A stretch of DNA of 19,740 bases from Bifidobacterium breve (GTDB lineage Bacteria; Actinomycetota; Acidimicrobiia; Acidimicrobiales; Ilumatobacteraceae): NCBI GenBank assembly GCA_945896935.1, contig CAMDER010000015.1, positions 1-19,740 of the forward strand, written 5' to 3'. Shown here in pieces: positions 14,592 through 19,740 of this stretch. Each line of letters begins with the position of its first letter. Position 1 is the first letter of the stretch. Under the pieces are notes generated by a model. That model was not told the origin of the DNA. It saw only the letters and a program-made list of their open reading frames with translations, and did no database searches. The translations under genes and the position numbers were made by a program.

Positions 14592-17498
14592 GTGGCAACA
14601 GCAAAAACCAAAGTCAGTGATTTAGCGAAGTCCCTCGGCATGAGCAATGCCGAGATGCTGGAACTTTGTAAGGCCAATAGCGTCCCTGCAAAGACTCCAC
14701 AGTCAACTTTGGTTGATGCATATGTTCCGATCTTGAAACGTAAGGCCCTTGCTGCTGGCCTCGTACGGGAGGTCGCTCCGGTTGAAGAAGAAAAGCCCGT
14801 CAAGAAGGCAGCCGTCAAGAAGGCAGCCGACAAGGGTGAAGATGCACCCGCTGCTGTTGTTGAGGTAGTTGTTGCGCCAGTTGCGCCTGTTGTTGAAACT
14901 CCCGCCGCGCCCGTCGTTCAAGCACCTGCTGCGCCAGTTGTTCAAGCACCAGTTGTTCAGGCGCCTGTTGCGCCAGTCGTCCAAGCACCAGTCGTCCAAG
15001 CGCCTGCTGCGCCCGTTGTTGAAGCTCCTGTTGCTCCCGAGATCCCGGCAGCTCCGTCTGGATCGGTTGTCTCGAGTCGAACTGCACCGCGTGATCCAGC
15101 GCGTGACGTCACTCGTGAAGCGCCGCGTCCGGCTGCTTCGCGTCCGGCTGCACCAGGACCAGACGCACCGCGTACCGACACCCCGCGCCCGCCGGCTGCT
15201 GGAGGCGCACCTGGTCGCCCCGCCGGTCCGCCGCCTGGTCGTCCAATCAGCGCAACTGGTCGCCCAGTTCCGCCGCCGCCTGGTCGTCCGATCAGTGCAA
15301 CTGGTCGTCCAGTCCCGCCACCGCCTGGTGGTCCTCGAGCTGCACCAGCCCCTGGAGCGCGCCCGAGTGGCACTGGTTATGGTGGCCCGCGAACCGGAGC
15401 ACCTCGACCTGGTGGCGCCTTTGGTGGAGCTCGCCCCGCTGGTGGTCCTCGTCCGGCCGGCGCCTTTGGTGCCCAGCGACCCGGTGGACCTGGTGGTGGT
15501 CCTGGCGGACCTGGTGGTCCTGGTGGTCCTGGTGGTCCTGGTGGCGGACCTGGTGGTCCGGGCGCTGGTCGTCCCGGTGGCGGAGGTCGTCCCGGTGGTG
15601 GCGCTCGACCAAGTGGTGGCCGTCGTGCTCCTCGCAGTGGTGGTCGCCGTCGCCGTCGCGGTGAGGACGATCTACAGCCGTCAATGATTTCGTATAGCGA
15701 TGATTCGGCCCCGGTCCCCGAGGGCACGATCGTCATTGAACGCGGAGTTTCATCACAAGAATTTGCTCCTCGTCTTAACCGCACCGCGGCCGACGTTGTT
15801 CGTTTCTTGTTAAAGAACGGTGAAATGGTGACGGCAACGATGACGTTGTCAGACGAGCAAATGGAATTGTTTGCACTCGAAATTGGTGGCGAGATTCTTT
15901 TGGTCGAACCTGGTCAGCAAGAAGAAATGGAATTGCAGGCCCTCTTCGATGACAGTGATGACGACGACGAGGCCGCGCAAGTGTTGCGTCCACCAGTGAT
16001 CACCGTCATGGGTCACGTTGACCACGGTAAGACGACGTTGCTCGACAAGATTCGTAACGCCAATGTTGTGTCAGGCGAAGCCGGCGGAATTACGCAGCAC
16101 ATCGGTGCATATCAAGTGGTTCAAGATGGCAAGAAAGTCACATTCATTGACACACCTGGTCACGCGGCGTTCACGCAGATGCGTGCTCGTGGTGCGCAAG
16201 TCACCGACATCGTTGTTTTGATGGTTGCAGCCGACGACGGTGTGATGCCCCAGACCATTGAAGCAATTAGTCATGCGCGCGCTGCTGGTGTGCCCATGGT
16301 GGTTGCGATCAACAAAGTTGATAAAGAAAATGCTGATGTGCAACGAGTGCTTGCTCAACTTGCTGAACAACTGCTTGTTCCCGAGTCATGGGGCGGCGAC
16401 ACCATCTGTGTTGAAATGTCCGCTCAACAGAACTTGGGTGTCGATGACCTCATCGAACAACTCACGATTGTTGCCGAAATTGAAGAACTCACCGCCAACC
16501 CAACGGGTCGGGCCAAGGGTGTTGTTCTTGAAGCCAACCTCGACACCGGTCGTGGACCTGTTGCAACCATCTTGGTTGACAAGGGAACACTGAAGGTCGG
16601 TGACCCGATTGTTGCTGGTGGTGCGTGGGGTCGTGTACGCGCCATGATCGACGACAAGGGTCAGCAAATTAAAGAAGCTGGTCCGTCAACGCCGGTGCAG
16701 GTTCTTGGTTTGTCAACCGTGCCGCAAGCTGGCGATGAATTCCGTGTTGCGCCCGACGAAAAGACCGCCCGTACCGTTGGTGAAGCTCGCGAACAACGCC
16801 TGCGCGCCAAGGTTCAACGTGGCGATGCTCGCGTGCAACGTGGTGTCAAGCTTGAAGACGTCTTCACCCAAATTCAGGCTGGTGAAGTGGCAACACTTAA
16901 CCTGATCTTGAAGGCCGACGTGCAGGGTTCGCTTGAAGCAGTTACCGATAGTTTGCGCCGGCTTGAACGCGATGAAGTCAAGTTGGCTTTCGTGCACCGT
17001 GCCGTGGGTGGGGTCACCGAAAACGACATCACTTTGGCAGCGGCAACCAACGCCACCATTCTTGGTTTCAATGTTCGTCCCGATCGCAAAGCTCGCGACC
17101 TGGCCGAGGCCGAACACGTCGAGATCCGTTCATACGAAATCATCTACAAGCTTCTCGAAGATATCGAGAGCGCGATGATCGGTATGTTGGCTCCCGAGTA
17201 CGAAGAAATCGTCACTGGCGAAGCCGAAGTACGCGAAGTCTTCCGAGTGCCAAAGCTTGGTGGAATCGCCGGTTGTTATGTCCTTACCGGACAGATCACC
17301 CGAGGTACTAAAGTGCGCTTCATCCGCGAAGGCGTCATCATTTGGAAGGGCGCGATCACTTCATTGCGTCGCTTCAAAGACGATGTACGCGAAGTTCGTG
17401 AAGGCTTCGAATGCGGTATTGGTTTGAGCGACTTCCAAGACCTCAAGCCGGGCGACCTCATTGAAACGTTCGAAGAGAAACTGGTTGTTCGGACCTGA
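14592..17498 (+). CDS. infB: Translation initiation factor IF-2
   Basis: IF-2 is the GTPase that places fMet-tRNA on the 30S subunit and promotes subunit joining. From the GTG at 14592 it has 968 residues: an IF2_N segment (TKVSDLAKSLGMSNAEM), about 300 residues of Ala/Pro/Val then Gly/Pro/Arg low complexity (about 60-370), a second IF2_N-like domain (377-445), a short acidic linker (DDSDDDDEAA), the G domain with GHVDHGKT (474-481), DTPGH (520-524), NKVD (574-577) and SAQ (610-612), then domains II, III and the tRNA-binding C-terminus. GTG 14592 is preferred because AAAGGA lies 11 bases upstream and the conserved segment begins directly. An ATG at 14544 would add 16 basic residues but has no Shine-Dalgarno and would put a strong hairpin in its first codons. 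Confidence 0.96.
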   Translation: MATAKTKVSDLAKSLGMSNAEMLELCKANSVPAKTPQSTLVDAYVPILKRKALAAGLVREVAPVEEEKPVKKAAVKKAADKGEDAPAAVVEVVVAPVAPVVETPAAPVVQAPAAPVVQAPVVQAPVAPVVQAPVVQAPAAPVVEAPVAPEIPAAPSGSVVSSRTAPRDPARDVTREAPRPAASRPAAPGPDAPRTDTPRPPAAGGAPGRPAGPPPGRPISATGRPVPPPPGRPISATGRPVPPPPGGPRAAPAPGARPSGTGYGGPRTGAPRPGGAFGGARPAGGPRPAGAFGAQRPGGPGGGPGGPGGPGGPGGPGGGPGGPGAGRPGGGGRPGGGARPSGGRRAPRSGGRRRRRGEDDLQPSMISYSDDSAPVPEGTIVIERGVSSQEFAPRLNRTAADVVRFLLKNGEMVTATMTLSDEQMELFALEIGGEILLVEPGQQEEMELQALFDDSDDDDEAAQVLRPPVITVMGHVDHGKTTLLDKIRNANVVSGEAGGITQHIGAYQVVQDGKKVTFIDTPGHAAFTQMRARGAQVTDIVVLMVAADDGVMPQTIEAISHARAAGVPMVVAINKVDKENADVQRVLAQLAEQLLVPESWGGDTICVEMSAQQNLGVDDLIEQLTIVAEIEELTANPTGRAKGVVLEANLDTGRGPVATILVDKGTLKVGDPIVAGGAWGRVRAMIDDKGQQIKEAGPSTPVQVLGLSTVPQAGDEFRVAPDEKTARTVGEAREQRLRAKVQRGDARVQRGVKLEDVFTQIQAGEVATLNLILKADVQGSLEAVTDSLRRLERDEVKLAFVHRAVGGVTENDITLAAATNATILGFNVRPDRKARDLAEAEHVEIRSYEIIYKLLEDIESAMIGMLAPEYEEIVTGEAEVREVFRVPKLGGIAGCYVLTGQITRGTKVRFIREGVIIWKGAITSLRRFKDDVREVREGFECGIGLSDFQDLKPGDLIETFEEKLVVRT
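14906..15041 (+). repeat. Degenerate in-frame repeat in infB encoding PVVQAP motifs
   Basis: Short units encoding (A)PVVQAP or (A)PVVEAP recur about seven times, with DNA variants of CCAGTTGTTCAAGCACC. Neighbouring copies differ mainly at third positions, showing selection on the protein motif. It forms a flexible Ala/Pro/Val linker in IF-2. Confidence 0.75.
15237..15326 (+). repeat. Two 45-bp tandem repeats in infB
   Basis: Two adjacent in-frame units (15237-15281 and 15282-15326) each encode GRPISATGRPVPPPP with identical protein sequence and a few silent base differences. They are part of the disordered IF-2 linker. Confidence 0.85.
15480..15610 (+). repeat. GGP/GRP-rich repeat tract in infB
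   Basis: Runs of GGTGGTCCT and GGCGGACCT variants encode a long GGPGGP-type tract that merges into GGR/RP-rich sequence and the basic segment SGGRRRRRG just before the second IF2_N-like domain. Near-identical nonamers in a row make this a likely site of length variation. Confidence 0.8.
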
Positions 17499-17500
17499 AC

Positions 17501-18154
17501 ATGACCGGCACGAATGCAGCCGATCTTGAATTCTTCTTTGATCCCGTATGTCCGTGGGCGTGGATCACATCACGTTGGGTCAAAGAAGTTCAAGCACTGC
17601 GTCACTACTCGGTGACCTGGCGACCAATTTCGCTCAAACTTCTCAATGCGAATAACACTGCCGATTGGTACAACGATCAATACAAGCGTTGGCACGCGAT
17701 GGGTCACGAGGCATTGCGTCTGGCCGTTCATCTAGAGGCGACCGCAGGTAACCAGGCCGTTGATGCCTTCTATACGGCTTGCGGTATTGAATGTCATGCC
17801 AATCGACGTCGTGATGATTTTGCTGCAAGCACCGAAGTCTTCATGTCAGAGGTTTTAACCAATGCTGGGCTTGACCCCTTGTTGGTGAGGTACGCATTTG
17901 ACGAGTCGCTTGACACCGTTATCGCCGCCGAAACCGAATTGGCTCTGTCTCGAACTGGGCGTGACGTGGGTACTCCAATCATCACTTTCAAGCCAGGTGC
18001 TGACAACGAGGGTTCGTTCTTTGGTCCAGTCATTGCGCGCATTCCTCGTGGTGATGAAGCGTTGCGTCTTTGGGATGCGGTTGAAACTCTGGCGACGACG
18101 CCCGGGGTTGCTGAACTCAAGCGCACCTTGCGTTCAAAACCAGTCTTTGACTAA
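17501..18154 (+). CDS. DsbA-fold protein resembling mycothiol-dependent nitroreductase, monothiol CPWA site
   Basis: The 217-residue protein has a thioredoxin fold with a helical insertion. The start FFFDPVCPWAWITSRW and the end SFFGPVIARIPRGDEALRLW with VAELKRTLRSKPVFD resemble, as I remember it, the M. tuberculosis mycothiol-dependent reductase Rv2466c (DPLCPWCWITSRW; FFGPVLSKIPRGEEA; ELKRT). The active site here is Cys17-Pro-Trp-Ala20: the second cysteine of CPWC is Ala, so only a monothiol mechanism or thiol binding is possible. The cis-proline loop appears as VGTPIITF. No signal peptide is seen, so it is cytoplasmic. Its ATG is two bases after the infB stop, so it is cotranscribed with translation genes. 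A role in reducing mycothiol mixed disulfides or nitro compounds is inferred from similarity only. Confidence 0.8.
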   Translation: MTGTNAADLEFFFDPVCPWAWITSRWVKEVQALRHYSVTWRPISLKLLNANNTADWYNDQYKRWHAMGHEALRLAVHLEATAGNQAVDAFYTACGIECHANRRRDDFAASTEVFMSEVLTNAGLDPLLVRYAFDESLDTVIAAETELALSRTGRDVGTPIITFKPGADNEGSFFGPVIARIPRGDEALRLWDAVETLATTPGVAELKRTLRSKPVFD

Positions 18155-18187
18155 GAAGCACGGTTCACGAGCGATAGCGTTCTTGGT

Positions 18188-18727
18188 GTGAATCGACCCC
18201 CCTCGCGTTCAGGTAAATCTCGCACTCCATCGCGTAACGCGACGACCCATGCGTACCCACGTTCAGCCCGCTTAGGCGAAACTCTTCGCGAGGTTCTTGC
18301 TGACGAGTTAGTACGTATCGATGATGAACGTCTTGAGTTTGTGACTGTCACTCGCGTTGAAGTCGACCCCGAAATGAATCGTGGAATTGTATTTTTTGAT
18401 TCGCTCGCCGGCGAAGACGGCGATGCGCTCATCTTGCAGGCATTCTCTGATCATCGTAAGCGTTTGCAGGGATCTATTGGCAAGCAAGTGCGCGCCAAGA
18501 AGACTCCGATTCTTTCGTTCCGTCCCGATGAAGTCATTCGCTCGGCCGAACGTATTGAAAAGATCTTGCGCGAAAATCCCAGTCCGAGTCGCGAAGCCAC
18601 TGTGAACGAAGACAACTACGTACAAAAGAAGGTCTTTGCCGAAGTCGAAGATGATCTTGAAGATGATGTCGACGATGATCTTGAACTAGACGAACCTGAA
18701 CTAGACGAACCAAATGGCGAGGCGTAA
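18188..18727 (+). CDS. rbfA: 30S ribosome-binding factor RbfA with acidic C-terminal tail
   Basis: RbfA is a KH-fold factor for 30S maturation around the 5' end of 16S rRNA and for cold adaptation. The core, about residues 22-130, shows YPRSARLGETLREVLADEL, FVTVTRVEVDPEMNRGIVFF and RLQGSIGKQVRAKKTPILSF with DEVIRSAERIEKIL. Before it is a Ser/Arg/Pro-rich lead of some 20 residues, and after about residue 149 a strongly acidic tail (EVEDDLEDDVDDDLELDEPE) with a 15-bp direct repeat, CTGAACTAGACGAAC-like, near 18681-18710. The GTG start at 18188 lacks a clear Shine-Dalgarno. The gene begins 33 bases after the DsbA-like gene, and its last 14 bases overlap truB. Confidence 0.9.
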   Translation: MNRPPSRSGKSRTPSRNATTHAYPRSARLGETLREVLADELVRIDDERLEFVTVTRVEVDPEMNRGIVFFDSLAGEDGDALILQAFSDHRKRLQGSIGKQVRAKKTPILSFRPDEVIRSAERIEKILRENPSPSREATVNEDNYVQKKVFAEVEDDLEDDVDDDLELDEPELDEPNGEA

Positions 18728-19691
18728 ACCCGCGCAAGTTCATGGTCTACTGGTGGTTGATAAACCCGCAGGTATGACGAGTCATGATGTCGTCGACAAA
18801 GCCCGTCGTTTACTTGGTGAACGCAAAATTGGCCACTCCGGAACTCTCGATCCCGATGCCACGGGGGTATTGCTTCTCGGTGTTGGCGATGCCACGCGGC
18901 TCTTGCGTTTTCTTGACAACGTGATCATTGACGGTCGCGCCACTACATCAAAGTCATACACCGGAACCGTGGTTCTTGGCACTGAAACAACAACGCTCGA
19001 TGCTTCGGGCGAAGTGACGGCCACATATGACATGTCGGCGATCATTGCCGAACTCACAGTTGACAAAGTTCAGGCGATTATCGACGGCGATGTTGGTCAA
19101 CAATTACTCGGTGACGTCATGCAAGTTCCACCGATGGTTTCGGCACTCAAGGTTGATGGCAAACGGTTGCACGAGTTAGCCCGCGAAGGAATTGAAATCG
19201 AACGTGCAGCCCGGCCGGTGACGGTTCATTCATTTAAGGTGTTGGCAGTTCGCGGCAACGACATTGATATTGACGCGGCATGTTCAAGCGGAACCTATAT
19301 CCGTACATTGGCCGCCGACCTCGGAACACTCATGGGCGGGGGAGCGCACCTCAAGAATTTGCGGCGTACTTCAATTGGTCGTTTTACGGTTGCCGATGCA
19401 GTCACACTCGATGAACTGGGCGCGGGCGATTCAGAGCCGCATTCATATTTGCGCCCAGTACTCGAATGCGTGCGAGGCTTGACTCGACGTGACGCAGATG
19501 CCGATGTTCGCGCGGCCGTGGCAGTCGGCAAGGTGTTGCCGGCAACCTTGTTCGCCAGTCGCGGTCCGGCACCGTGGGCAGTCGTTGATGCCGAGGACCG
19601 TCTGATAGCGGTGTATGAGCCATTCAGTAATGACAAGGTGGGCCCAGATATGGCCCGACCGACGATTGTGCTGATTACTCCCGAAAGATGA
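18714..19691 (+). CDS. truB: tRNA pseudouridine-55 synthase
   Basis: TruB makes pseudouridine at position 55 of the T loop in tRNAs and acts as a tRNA folding chaperone. The 325-residue protein begins MARRKPAQVHGLLVVDKPAG and shows the catalytic motif GHSGTLDPDATGVLLLG with Asp46 as the nucleophile, KSYTGTVVLG, QVPPMVSALKVDGKRLHELAREG, and CSSGTYIRTLAADLG. The C-terminal part (about 250-325) is the PUA-like region. The ATG at 18714 overlaps the rbfA end by 14 bases with no good Shine-Dalgarno, so translation is probably coupled to rbfA. rbfA-truB adjacency is widely conserved. Confidence 0.97.
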   Translation: MARRKPAQVHGLLVVDKPAGMTSHDVVDKARRLLGERKIGHSGTLDPDATGVLLLGVGDATRLLRFLDNVIIDGRATTSKSYTGTVVLGTETTTLDASGEVTATYDMSAIIAELTVDKVQAIIDGDVGQQLLGDVMQVPPMVSALKVDGKRLHELAREGIEIERAARPVTVHSFKVLAVRGNDIDIDAACSSGTYIRTLAADLGTLMGGGAHLKNLRRTSIGRFTVADAVTLDELGAGDSEPHSYLRPVLECVRGLTRRDADADVRAAVAVGKVLPATLFASRGPAPWAVVDAEDRLIAVYEPFSNDKVGPDMARPTIVLITPER

Positions 19692-19740
19692 CGAGCACGA
19701 CACCAAAAATCTAGTGGGCTGTGACCAAAGTTGGGATCAC
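19692..19740 (+). other. Window end; possible start of the next gene
   Basis: After truB there are 49 bases. No hairpin terminator is visible. A GTG at 19721 opens a frame reading VTKVGI to the window edge, and another GTG at 19714 is possible in a different frame. ribF often follows truB, but the six visible residues are too few to identify anything. Confidence 0.2.

Noticed and set aside
14869..15687. Long open frames in other frames across the infB linker
   Set aside because: They translate low-complexity repeat DNA (Leu/Val/Arg or Gln/Arg-rich) and are by-products of the repeats.

Overview
This window is a bacterial core-housekeeping locus. It most resembles Actinomycetota, and I tentatively favour an Acidimicrobiia-like lineage. 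Reasons: the order WhiG/FliA-type sigma factor, M23-family protein, rpsB, tsf, pyrH, frr, cdsA, dxr, site-2 protease, ispG is typical of actinobacteria; rimP, nusA, ylxR, infB, rbfA, truB follows nearby; and a DsbA-fold protein resembles the mycothiol-dependent nitroreductases of that phylum. Base composition looks moderate in GC by eye. I see no mobile element, CRISPR array, tRNA or rRNA, and no clear sign of horizontal transfer.

Layout. Positions 1-768 hold the tail of a sigma factor and a secreted, degenerate LytM/M23 protein. A 173-bp gap with a foldable RNA leader precedes rpsB. From 942 to 9145 a tightly packed plus-strand run carries rpsB, tsf, pyrH, frr, cdsA, dxr, rseP and ispG: translation and ribosome recycling, UMP phosphorylation, CDP-diacylglycerol synthesis, two enzymes of the MEP isoprenoid pathway, and an intramembrane protease between those two. 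At 9138-9201 four 16-bp tandem repeats contain the stop codons of both ispG and the converging manA. A minus-strand pair, proS then manA, fills 9190-12134. A 261-bp divergent spacer follows, with a plus-strand intrinsic terminator that sits in front of, not behind, a gene. From 12396 to the end runs a second plus-strand operon: rimP, nusA, ylxR, infB, a DsbA-like gene, rbfA and truB, covering 30S maturation, transcription termination/antitermination, initiation and tRNA modification.

The genes are ordinary in identity, but several details stand out: two candidate RNA leaders (before rpsB and before rimP), the bidirectional all-frame stop repeat, long disordered or acidic extensions on CdsA, IF2, RimP and RbfA, a CPWA (not CPWC) active site in the DsbA-like protein, and an M23 protein that has lost its expected catalytic histidines. 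I did not find a convincing new multi-gene system; the most promising undescribed items are the two leaders and the stop repeat.
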